Assembly (NCBI GenBank): GCA_009917695.1
Contig: JAACJG010000010.1
Coordinates: forward strand, 62,001-126,000
Reading direction: 5' to 3'
DNA from: Candidatus Rifleibacterium amylolyticum
GTDB lineage: Bacteria > Muiribacteriota > Ozemobacteria > Ozemobacterales > Ozemobacteraceae
Length of the DNA stretch: 64,000 bases
Positions 17,681 to 27,500 of this stretch are shown here, piece after piece (position 1 is the stretch's first letter; each line of letters opens with the position of its first letter). The translations under genes and the position numbers were made by a program. Below the pieces are notes generated by a model. The model did no database searches, was not told the DNA's origin, and saw only the letters and a program-made list of their open reading frames with translations.

Positions 17681-19800
17681 TGTATATTTCTTTGCGTACA
17701 AAAGTTATTTCGCTGCTGTTCGTTCTTATCAGCAGTCTGGCATTTATATTCAATGAAAGCTCGACTGGTCTGATTCAGGAAAAGACGCGCGAAATTTTTC
17801 AGCAGCGTATCGAGTTGCTGCTTGCATCGATCAGATCATACTGGGATTCAGAAAAGAACATGCTTCTCAACAATGCCATTCTTTACGCTGAATCTGAAAA
17901 GATCATCAATTACTCAACCTACGGCCTCAACAACATGTTGCAGAGAGAAATGGAGCGTCTGATCGCCAAAACCGGTTTTTACGATCTTGAAATGACGCTG
18001 GTAAATGGCCAGATAGTGTCGAGCAACCAGTATGCCAGCCGTCGCGGTCTGCCGATAGATCTGCACGATACCCGCCAGAATCTTTCGTGGATAACCTTAC
18101 AATTTATCGATGATGAACTGTTTATAAGAGCCGAAGTTCCGGTTCACAAGCTTGGCGAGTTCATCGGTCGCCTGGCTCTTCGCCGAAAGCTCGATGATAT
18201 AAGGCTGAAACGTATGGCGCGAAATCTTCAGGCCGAGGTGTCACTGGCGGTCAAGGAAAAGTTGGTTGCCTCTTCACTGGTTGAAGGTGGGCGTCAGGCT
18301 ATGGCTAACGAGCATTTTCAGAACAATGACCGCAAGGAAGACATTTTCAATCTAAAGATCGGAAGCACGGTCTTTTCTATCGGTCGCGTCATTCTCGAAA
18401 AGACGGTGGAAAGCGACCCGGTGCTGCTTTATCTGGCGGTATCGCAGGACAAAATGTTGTCTCTGCTCGAAGAGGCGCGTTCGCAGAATTTCAGTCTGAC
18501 CATCTGGGTTCTTGTCGCAACCCTTATCTTTTCTATTATTTTCTCAGAGAAGGTTCTCATTTCAAGAATCAGGCAAATTCGTGATGGCGCCAACATTATT
18601 GCCGAGGGCGATCTGAGTTTTCAGATATCGTCAGTCAGCGGCGATGAACTGGGTAATCTGGCGCGTTCTTTCAATCGCATGGCCAGCAACCTCAAGCAGA
18701 ATCAGGATCGTCTACAACATTATATAGAACGCATCGAAACTCTGGCCAACTACATTCAGAACATTCTCGGCAGCCTGCGCACGAGCGTCATCACCTGGAG
18801 CATGTCAGGTTATATAGAAACCGCCAATAACGCGGCAATAGAAGAATTCAGCGATATCTTCAGCGCGCTTGAAGGTCTTTCACTGCACAGTTTTGTTAAA
18901 AAATTCAAAAAGCAGTCGCGGCGCGAGTTTTTTAAGGCATTGCGACACCTCGGCGATTCTGGAGACTGGCAGTTCGATATCGAATTTGAACAGGGCGAGC
19001 ATGCCGGAACCAAGGTTCTGCAGGGCAATTTCTCGCGTCTGCTCGATAACGATAAAAAACCCTATGGCTTCATTTTAACGCTTAACAATATTACCCAGCG
19101 CAAGATCATCGAGCAGCAGTTGTATCATGCTGACAAACTCAGCTCTCTAGGTCAGCTCGCCGCCAGCGTGGCGCATGAAATCAAGAATCCGCTCGCTTCG
19201 ATAAAGACGCTCGGCCAGCTTTTGCAGGAAGAGACCGAAGACGACGACAGCAGGCGTGAATATATAGACGTTATCGTCAGTGAAGTTAACCGTCTCAATG
19301 GTGTTGTCGAGCAATTGTTGCGCTATGCCCGCCCAGAGGGGTCGAGTTTCTGCGAAGTTGTCTTTGAAGAAGTCATCAGGCCAGTGCTTGCACTTGTTCA
19401 CCATGAATCAGACCGCCATCAAGTCGAGCTCAAGCCTGAATACCGCGGGGATCTCAAGGTATATGTTGACCCCGAAAAGATCAAACAGGTATTCTTGAAT
19501 CTGATTTTCAATGCTATTCAGTCAATGGAGAAGGGTGGTAAGATTTTTATCAGGGCTTTCAGAGAGCCCGACAGTCCGTGGACAGTGTTCGAGATAGAAG
19601 ACACCGGTTGCGGTATGTCAGCAGAGGTGACGAGACGAATCTTTGAGCCTTTTTATACCACCCGCCAGCGTGGCACCGGCCTTGGACTGGCAATAGTAAA
19701 GAAGATCATTGATCTGCATGGCGGAAAAATAGAAGTCAGCAGCGAAGCTGGCAAAGGTACTAAGTTCAAGTTCTACTTGCCGGGCCGGCAGGAAAGATGA
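17680..19800 (+). CDS. Sensor histidine kinase (TM, HAMP, PAS, HisKA, HATPase)
   Basis: 'LGQLAASVAHEIKNPLASIKTLGQLL', 'VFLNLIFNAIQSMEKGG', 'FEPFYTTRQRGTGLGLAIVKKIIDLHGG'. Confidence 0.95.
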   Translation: MYISLRTKVISLLFVLISSLAFIFNESSTGLIQEKTREIFQQRIELLLASIRSYWDSEKNMLLNNAILYAESEKIINYSTYGLNNMLQREMERLIAKTGFYDLEMTLVNGQIVSSNQYASRRGLPIDLHDTRQNLSWITLQFIDDELFIRAEVPVHKLGEFIGRLALRRKLDDIRLKRMARNLQAEVSLAVKEKLVASSLVEGGRQAMANEHFQNNDRKEDIFNLKIGSTVFSIGRVILEKTVESDPVLLYLAVSQDKMLSLLEEARSQNFSLTIWVLVATLIFSIIFSEKVLISRIRQIRDGANIIAEGDLSFQISSVSGDELGNLARSFNRMASNLKQNQDRLQHYIERIETLANYIQNILGSLRTSVITWSMSGYIETANNAAIEEFSDIFSALEGLSLHSFVKKFKKQSRREFFKALRHLGDSGDWQFDIEFEQGEHAGTKVLQGNFSRLLDNDKKPYGFILTLNNITQRKIIEQQLYHADKLSSLGQLAASVAHEIKNPLASIKTLGQLLQEETEDDDSRREYIDVIVSEVNRLNGVVEQLLRYARPEGSSFCEVVFEEVIRPVLALVHHESDRHQVELKPEYRGDLKVYVDPEKIKQVFLNLIFNAIQSMEKGGKIFIRAFREPDSPWTVFEIEDTGCGMSAEVTRRIFEPFYTTRQRGTGLGLAIVKKIIDLHGGKIEVSSEAGKGTKFKFYLPGRQER

Positions 19801-19807
19801 GGTATAG

Positions 19808-21202
19808 ATGTTGTTCAAATCACATAATATTCTGATCGTAGATGACGAAAAATCTATTCTGTTCAGCCTTAAGGCGGCTCTCAGCAAGGAAGGTTATCAG
19901 GTTAAGTCGGCTGAAAATCCGGCGGAGGCTCTCAAGCTGCTCGAACCGGGTGCTTTTCAGGTAATCATTTCCGATTACAATATGCCGGGAATGAGTGGTA
20001 TGGACTTTTTGAAGCAGGTCAAACAGATTGATTCAGAAGCTGTATTCATTCTGATGACAGCTTACGGTTCAGAGAAGCTGGCGATTGAAGCGATGAAGGA
20101 AGGTGCCTACGACTATTTTTCGAAGCCTTTCGACATCGAAGAAATGCGCGTAATCGTAGCCAAAGCGTGCGAGCGCTTCAGCCTGGCCTATGAAAAGAAG
20201 AGCCTTGAAGAGCGTTTTCTGGTCGAGCCCCCCGCCGATCGCATCATTGGCGAATCGCAGCCAACCCGGCTGGTTAAGGAAAAAATCGAGCAGGTCGCAA
20301 CCAGCGATATTACTGTGCTTATACAGGGTGAATCAGGCACCGGCAAGGAACTGGTCGCCGAAGCCATTCAACGCAAAAGCCACCGCGCGAGCGGGCCGTT
20401 TGTAACTCTCAACTGTGCGGCATTGCCGGAAAATCTCATCGAAAGCGAGCTTTTCGGTTACGAGAAAGGCGCTTTTACCGGCGCAGTTGCCCGTAAACGT
20501 GGCAAATTCGAAGTCGCGCATGGCGGCACGATATTTCTCGACGAAATAGGTGACATGGCGCTCAACACCCAGGCCAAAGTGCTGCGCGTTCTACAGGAAC
20601 GTGAAGTCGAACGTCTCGGCGGCAACAAGCCGATCAAGGTCGATGTGCGCATAATCGCAGCCACGCACAAGGATCTCAAGGATCTCATCGAGAAAAAGCA
20701 GTTCAGAGAAGATCTTTTTTATCGCATCAATGTAGTAAACATACAGCTGGCGCCGCTGCGCGAGCGCACTGAAGATATTCCGCCGCTGGTCGAGCACTTC
20801 GTTAAAATCGCCGGCGAAAAGTCTGGCCGTGAACTCAAAGGCGTTACCCCCAAAGCGATGACGGCACTCAAGAATTTTAAATGGCCGGGCAACGTCAGGC
20901 AGCTTCAGAACATCATCGAGGGAGCCTCGGTTTTTACCCGTGGCAACATGATCGATATCGACAATCTGCCCGAAGAAATCAAACTCGGCTTTGCGCCCGA
21001 GAGCTCGAGCGGCATGTTCGACTGGATTGCCGAACAGATCGATCAGGGCCGTACGCTCGATGAGATGGTGGCGCAGATCGAAAAAGAGATGATCAGTCGC
21101 ACTCTTCGTCTTGCCGAAGGCAACCAGTCGAAAGCTGCCCAGATGCTTGGCATCAAACGCGGTACTCTGCAATACAAGCTGAAAACCTACGACCTCGCCT
21201 GA
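19808..21202 (+). CDS. NtrC-family sigma54-dependent response regulator
   Basis: Receiver 'ILIVDDEKSILFSLKAAL', AAA+ 'GESGTGKELVAEAI', 'ESELFGYEKGAFTGA', C-terminal Fis-type HTH. Confidence 0.96.
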   Translation: MLFKSHNILIVDDEKSILFSLKAALSKEGYQVKSAENPAEALKLLEPGAFQVIISDYNMPGMSGMDFLKQVKQIDSEAVFILMTAYGSEKLAIEAMKEGAYDYFSKPFDIEEMRVIVAKACERFSLAYEKKSLEERFLVEPPADRIIGESQPTRLVKEKIEQVATSDITVLIQGESGTGKELVAEAIQRKSHRASGPFVTLNCAALPENLIESELFGYEKGAFTGAVARKRGKFEVAHGGTIFLDEIGDMALNTQAKVLRVLQEREVERLGGNKPIKVDVRIIAATHKDLKDLIEKKQFREDLFYRINVVNIQLAPLRERTEDIPPLVEHFVKIAGEKSGRELKGVTPKAMTALKNFKWPGNVRQLQNIIEGASVFTRGNMIDIDNLPEEIKLGFAPESSSGMFDWIAEQIDQGRTLDEMVAQIEKEMISRTLRLAEGNQSKAAQMLGIKRGTLQYKLKTYDLA

Positions 21203-21212
21203 CCAAAGAGAT

Positions 21213-21655
21213 CTCGCACAAAGCCGCAGAGACACAAAGATGAACGAGAACGAGATCAGCAGGATAGTAGTAGATTGTGCTCTGAGAATACACAAAGAGC
21301 TTGGTCCGGGATTACTTGAGAGTGTGTATGAATTGCTGCTTGCACATGAGCTTGAGTCTTGTGGTTTAAAAATTGCCCGTCAGGTTCCAGTTAAAATTTC
21401 CTATAAAGGCATTTGTTTTGACGAAGGCTTTAGAATTGACATGCTGGTTGAAGATAAGGTTATTCTTGAACTCAAATCTGTAGAATCTACTTCAAAGGCC
21501 CATAAAAAGCAGGTCTTAACTTATCTCAAACTGACTGGTCTGAAGTTGGGGTTGTTGATAAATTTGGGGGAAGCTCTTATGAAGGATGGCATAACCAGAC
21601 TTATCAACGGCCAGCTTTAGTGACTTTTCTTTGTGTCCTGGTGTCTTAGTGCGAG
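21213..21655. mobile_element. Inverted-repeat-bounded unit containing a GxxExxY ORF
   Basis: Left CTCGCACAAAGCCGCAGAGACACAAAGA (21213-21240) and inverted right end CTCGCACTAAGACACCAGGACACAAAGA match at 22/28 positions. Confidence 0.5.
21240..21620 (+). CDS. GxxExxY family protein (putative PD-(D/E)XK-like)
   Basis: 'IVVDCALRIHKELGPGLLESVYELLLAHELESCGLKIARQVPVKISYKGICFDEGFRIDMLVEDKVILELKSVE'. Confidence 0.9.
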   Translation: MNENEISRIVVDCALRIHKELGPGLLESVYELLLAHELESCGLKIARQVPVKISYKGICFDEGFRIDMLVEDKVILELKSVESTSKAHKKQVLTYLKLTGLKLGLLINLGEALMKDGITRLINGQL

Positions 21656-21661
21656 GTTTTC

Positions 21662-24376
21662 TCAGGGGGCGATGGTGGTGCTGGCGATCGACTCGCCTGA
21701 ATAATAGATGATCCAGGTTTTGAAGGTGCCTGCCGAAGGGGTGGAATCGAAGGTAACTTCGAGGTCGCCCCAGTTGCCCTGATTGTATTCGACCAGGCTG
21801 CAGCCAAAACCTTTGATCGACATCGAGCGACTGGTTACCGGGTTTTCACCCATGGGTGTGCCGCGTAATCCTTCTATGCCCGAGACGCCGCCGCGCAGGT
21901 TGATACCAGAGAACTGATGCAGGGTTTTGTTATAATTGGGGAATCCATCTTTCAGCCCCAGATCATCGCAGTAAAGAGCCTTGCCGAAGTTATTGAAAAA
22001 ATCAGAGAAGCTGATGCCTGATGCAAACACGATATTGTTGTAGACATCCTGCAGACCGGTGTAGTGATTGATGGTGTCGATCGTTTCGAGTCTGGCAATA
22101 GCTGACTGGCCGCCATGGTGGTCGAAGAGATACTGAGTAAAAAGATACTGCATGCCGTAGTCGGCATAGCTGGGCTCATCAGGCCAGATGTTGAGCGAGA
22201 CTGTTTCGGGATACTGCAGATACTGCGAAACATAACTGACAACCCGCTGATCTTTCTGAGTAAAGCCGTAACCGGCTTCCTGGCGGGCGAAAATCCCGAT
22301 ACCGGCGTTCTGCCAGCTGGTGCCATCAGGTTCTTTCTGGTTGAAATACATCATGCCTGCCAGTGTTTGCGCAAGAGAACCGTAAAAGTTGTTGCGTTCG
22401 TTTTTATACGAAGTCGGGTTGACATAGATTATCTCGGTGCCGGCCGTGGTAGAAGCGGTCAGATCTTTGTCGCGCGGATCGAAGTAGCAGACCAGCAGTT
22501 CGCCCTGCACTGAGCTTGCCTGGTCGAGAGTATTTGAAACCAGTATGGCAATACGGGGTTGATCGTCAATATTGCCTTCAGCTGGCTTATAGGCTGGTTG
22601 GCCGTTCCAGCAGGCGCTGGCTACTTTGGGATAAATGAGGTCAAATTCAGCCGCAATCGCAGCGGCATCGGTTGGTGTCAGGGCGGTTGTAGTCGATTCA
22701 AAATATACCAGGGCTTTGCTGCTCGAAGCGACGAGGGTTGCCGTAGCGAGAATGTCGTTATCGACATTCCAGGGGTCAGCGCTGGTGAAATCGCGCAGAT
22801 AAATGTTTATGGTATCAGAAGCCGGTTCGGTGAGAGCGGCGCGCAGGCTGGCAGATGGTTTTGTCGGTGTTCCTGTCAGAACAGAACTGCTCAGAAGCAG
22901 CGGGTGGCGGGCTGGTGGTATCATGGCGCGCAGGTTTCCCGGCAGAACGGGCACCAGATCAAAATTACCGCCGAGATAGCCGGTAAAGCTGTAATAGTAG
23001 GTGCCGTCGAGAACCTGGGTTTCGCCGCCATGCAGAACGCTCAGAAAAGCAATGCGATCGGTGGGGGCCAAAGAGGCAATGCGCAGGGTGCCGCCGCCCG
23101 CTACCTGTGCAAAATCATAAATTCCGTAGTCCGACAGATTGACATTGGCGGTGTTGTAGGCGGTAAAGCTCAGCGCGTTGCTGGTAGCGTCGTTAACCTT
23201 AACTCTGACGTCGATGGTGGCGCCGGCGGCCAGCACGGTATTGTCGGGCACCTTGATGATGATTTTGCTCTCGCCGAACGAATCGTTGGCGGTCACTGCT
23301 ATCTCGTAGGTGCCGAACATGACTTTGACATCGTTGCGGTTGTCGCCGAAGTTGTAGCCGTAGAGCGTCAGTGGCACGCCCGGAATAGCACGCTTTGGCG
23401 AAATGTGCACCAGAATCGGCTTGATCGTAATTATCTGGCTCGATATGCCGTCAAGCTGGTATTCGTTGCTTTCGATACGTATCGACAGCAGGCCGGTGCG
23501 GGCGTTGACCGGCAGTTGCACCTGTAGCGTTTTTTCGTCGATCACCGCAGTTACCATACAGTCGGTATCTTTGAGTTTGACGCGGTTGAAGCGGTCGATC
23601 GGGTTGAAGTTGCGCCCGTAAACCGTGATCAGCTGGCCGCCCTGTGCGACAATTGGTTCTGCCCGCAGAATGACGGGTTTGCCGATGAATAGAAGCGGCT
23701 GTGTCTCTTTTGATGTTTCGCCGTTGATGATAACGCGCACCGGGCCGGTTTCAACCTCTGCCGGTGCCTGCACGACGATGCGGTCGTCACGCTGTGAGTT
23801 CCAGTCGATGACCGTTGCTTCTTTGCCGTTGAAGGTGACTTTGCCCATGGTGCTGCCGCAGCCCTGGCAGTAAACGGTTACGATATCGCCGTCGGTTCCG
23901 TAGGTTGGCACCAGTGCCATTACTGAGAAGTCAGGAGAGTGTTGGGCGCTTTGCGCTGGCAGTTTGAAGTTGATGTTTTCGGTAATGCGGCCACTGAGAA
24001 CTCTGACTTCATCTTTGACGCCGAGAGAGTAACCGCTGGCGCGGGCAATTACACGGTAGTCGCCGGCTGGAACCGGGCCGAGCAGATACAGCCCGTTTTC
24101 GTCTGCTACCGCCTGCTTCTCGAAAGTCTCGATTATCGCGCCTTTTATCGGATTGCCGCTGGCTTCAGTTGTGATTGTTCCTTGAATTTTGCCGGCTTCG
24201 AGATCGTCGAACGTCTGGGTCGGCCCGCTGCTGAGGGTTTTGCTCTTGGAAATGCCGGAGCAGCCACAGATAGAGAGCACTGCCAATAAGACAGTCATGG
24301 CAAAGATGAATTTACAGCGGTGACGAAAGGTTCGCAAAAAAAACAGACTGTTCAGGAACACAGACTTGTTATGCAT
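21662..24376 (-). CDS. Large lipoprotein: carboxypeptidase-regulatory-like and IPT/TIG domains plus a degenerate metallopeptidase-like C-terminal domain
   Basis: Lipobox 'LLAVLSICGCSG'; 'ITTEASGNPIKGAIIETFEKQAVADENGLYLLGPVPAGDYRVIARASGY'; repeated IPT/TIG patterns ('PTYGTDGDIVTVYCQGCGSTMGKVTFNGKEA'). Confidence 0.75.
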   Translation of the reverse strand: MHNKSVFLNSLFFLRTFRHRCKFIFAMTVLLAVLSICGCSGISKSKTLSSGPTQTFDDLEAGKIQGTITTEASGNPIKGAIIETFEKQAVADENGLYLLGPVPAGDYRVIARASGYSLGVKDEVRVLSGRITENINFKLPAQSAQHSPDFSVMALVPTYGTDGDIVTVYCQGCGSTMGKVTFNGKEATVIDWNSQRDDRIVVQAPAEVETGPVRVIINGETSKETQPLLFIGKPVILRAEPIVAQGGQLITVYGRNFNPIDRFNRVKLKDTDCMVTAVIDEKTLQVQLPVNARTGLLSIRIESNEYQLDGISSQIITIKPILVHISPKRAIPGVPLTLYGYNFGDNRNDVKVMFGTYEIAVTANDSFGESKIIIKVPDNTVLAAGATIDVRVKVNDATSNALSFTAYNTANVNLSDYGIYDFAQVAGGGTLRIASLAPTDRIAFLSVLHGGETQVLDGTYYYSFTGYLGGNFDLVPVLPGNLRAMIPPARHPLLLSSSVLTGTPTKPSASLRAALTEPASDTINIYLRDFTSADPWNVDNDILATATLVASSSKALVYFESTTTALTPTDAAAIAAEFDLIYPKVASACWNGQPAYKPAEGNIDDQPRIAILVSNTLDQASSVQGELLVCYFDPRDKDLTASTTAGTEIIYVNPTSYKNERNNFYGSLAQTLAGMMYFNQKEPDGTSWQNAGIGIFARQEAGYGFTQKDQRVVSYVSQYLQYPETVSLNIWPDEPSYADYGMQYLFTQYLFDHHGGQSAIARLETIDTINHYTGLQDVYNNIVFASGISFSDFFNNFGKALYCDDLGLKDGFPNYNKTLHQFSGINLRGGVSGIEGLRGTPMGENPVTSRSMSIKGFGCSLVEYNQGNWGDLEVTFDSTPSAGTFKTWIIYYSGESIASTTIAP

Positions 24377-24551
24377 GTTTATATTTTTTTCTTCTTTTTT
24401 CAGTATCGATCGCAAAAAGATTGGGCAGAAACATGTGAAATTCTGCCAAATGCTTTTTTTCGTGTCAAGTTTATCAACTTATTTGCCGAAAGGAAAGGTG
24501 AGAAATACTGTAAGACCGTGCCCGGTTTGCAGAAAATAACAGGAGACAAAT

Positions 24552-27500
24552 ATGAGGCAGACAAATGCTGGAGTCCTACAATGTAACGCTTTGATTTTCA
24601 GAATCATGCTGTGCATGGTTCTGATACTGTTCGGTAATGCAGTGCAACTGCATGCCGACATTACGGCGGCTACCTTGCAGGTCAATGCACCGGCAGTGTC
24701 GCCCGCCAAAATCAACGGGTCAGGACTGGTAACACTGCAGGCGCAGTGGACCGGTGACACGCCCCCATATTCGGCTTCCTTCAAATCAGGCGAGAACACC
24801 CTGGGTAACGAAGCTACCTCGGGCACTTCTGCCACATTTCAGGTTTCTGGAGCTGCATTAGGGCACGGCGACGGGAAATCTTTCAAAGTGGTTGTAATTG
24901 AAACTTCTGTTCCAAACGCAGAAGCAAGAGAAGCTAACGGCAACAACACAGTCAACGTTGACCTTGTCTCCCCCAATCTGACTGTCAGTATCGCCAATGG
25001 TCCGAACTTTTCGAATACCGCCCCCAACAATGTCGTTCGCATCAGAGTCGAAGCGAACGAAGATATTCGCACTCCGACAGTATCACCGGTTAATGGCGTT
25101 GCTGCTCAGCAGGAAGGCGGCGATACCTTCGGTAAGGTATTCTACTTCAACCTCACTCTGACCACTGCTTTTACTAATGGTGACTACAGTGTTTCTGTGA
25201 CCGCCAAAGATACTTCTGAGCCGGAGGCAAGTGCCAACACCGGCACTGGCAATACAACCTTCAGAGTTGGTACCGGCGCTACCGGTAATACCACAATTGA
25301 TTCGAGCACTCCAGCTTCTCCGACCAACGCTACCAGCATTACCCTTTCTGGAAGTGCACCGGCAGATGCCAAGAGCATCGAAATTCTTGATGGTGCTACC
25401 AGCGTTGCCAATACCAGCATCTCTACCACGAACTGGTCTGTTGGTCTCAGCCCGGCTGAAGGCACGCACAGTTATGTGGCTGTCAGCCGCGATTCACTGA
25501 ATCAGGAAATCTCACGTTCGAGCGCTTTTCAGGTAATCGTCGATCGCGCTGTTCCGGCTCAGCCGACTCTCAACTATACCGGCCCGACAACTACCAACCA
25601 GAGCAATGTGACCGTCGAAGTCAACATTACCGATATCGATACCGAAATCTCCAAGCCGGTAAAGGTTCAGGCTTATGTAAATGGCGTTGCCGCCGGAGCT
25701 CCGCAAAATGCAAGCACCAGCCCGGTCAGCGTCAGTGTGCCGCTGGGTGATGGTCCTAACCGCATAACCTTTGAAGTTACTGATGCCGCCGGCAACAAAT
25801 CAACCATGTCAGCAGCAGTGAATGTCTACAAAGACAATACTGCCGCTGAAGTTACCGGAATGTTCATCTCGCGGCCAGGTGTTGTGGCTTCAATGCCGCT
25901 GCCGCTTGACCCTGGCTATTTCCTTGGTGCCGGGAACTTCAAATTTCAGGTAACCTTCGGCAAGGATATGAATCGCACCGTTAACCCGGTTGTAACTATT
26001 CAGGCCGGTGGCGGTTCCGCCCTGACTCTTTCAGGTGGAACCTGGATTGCTTCCAACACCTTTGTTGGCGATATGACAATTCCGAAAAACGGTGGTGACG
26101 GTTATAACGGCGCCGCTTCGGTAAATGTTTCCGGCGCCCAGGATGCATCAGGCAACACCATGACTGATTATTCGAGCACTGGCGCATTCAGCATCGATTC
26201 GAGCAATCCTGTCGCCTCTTTTGATTCGACAGATACCATTTATGTGTCAGCTTCAAGTACCAAAGTTTTGCTTAAAGGCGAAGTTGTCGATACCGGCGGT
26301 TCCAATGTCGGTTATGTTGACCTCGTCTGGCAGAGTTTCAGTGGTGGCGCTGTCGCTTCTGAATCGGTGCCGATAATGGCTGCTTCTCCCTCACCCTGGG
26401 AAAAGAACTGGGATGTTACCACCGCTGGTGGAACCGGTCTCGCTGCCGGTCGCTACAAGCTCTGGGTCGTAGCAGCTGACCAGGCCAAGCCGACACCTAA
26501 CTATGAAGACTATGCTGCCAAACCTTATCGCATACTGATCTACGATAATGGCACGCCGATCGTAACCAAAATATCTATGGGCAATATGGCTGAAGATATC
26601 AACGATATGCAGCCGCAGCCGGTTGTTGTCGCCAGCGCGGTAACCCGCCTGACTGCAACCTTCAGTGACAGTGGTGATTCAGGCATCAACTTCAGCAGCA
26701 TCTACCCAAGGTTTACCCTGGTGCATGACGAAACCGGCACCAACATCAGGGGTAACTATTCAAACAACAGCAGTGATACGGTTTATTTCGATTTCCCCGA
26801 ACTGACCATCAATGGCACTTATACGGTAAGCGTTACTCCGGTCGATCTGGGTGGTAACGTTGGTGACACGGCTTCGCGCTCGTTTATTCTCGACAAGTCA
26901 GCGCCAGACAGCGTTACCTTCTATCCAGGCGATCAGCGTATCGCTAATAAATCACATGTTGCCTTGACTCAGGATCAGGTCTGGGCAACCATCAATGACA
27001 CGACTGCCGATTACGCGCGCTCGACCATCGAGGTGCGTTACAATGGCAATGTAGTTGGTAATCAGGTTGCCAATGGCTCCACTACCGCCGTTGTCTGGGA
27101 TCTCTACGGAGCAACCGGTCAGCTGGCGACCAACCAGTCACATGACGGTCGCTACGATGTTACCGTTACTCCAAGAGACACTCTGGGCAATGTTGGTAGC
27201 CCGGTCAGAGCCTTCTTCAACTACGACAGCGTGCCTCCGGTAATAACCAATACGGTTCCTGCCATAGTAGTTAACAGCGGCACAGCAGCCTGGTTCGGTC
27301 TCAATCAGAGCGATATCAGCATAACTGTGTCTGACGCACCCAAAGATGCAATTCAGCATGGTCCGCATATGCCGGTGCAGCCGAATGGTTTCACTTTTGC
27401 CGGCCTCCAGATCCCCAGTGATCCTAACTGGTATAACAGTCAGGGTTCAGGTTTCAACGCGGCAGTCAGCTCATTTGCCTGGACAATGGATACCGCATTA

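Noticed and set aside
20591-21295. 234-aa minus-strand ORF
   Set aside because: Antisense to the NtrC AAA+ domain; no supporting features.
22559-23527. 322-aa plus-strand ORF
   Set aside because: Lies wholly antisense to the IPT/TIG lipoprotein gene and is compositionally a shadow of it.
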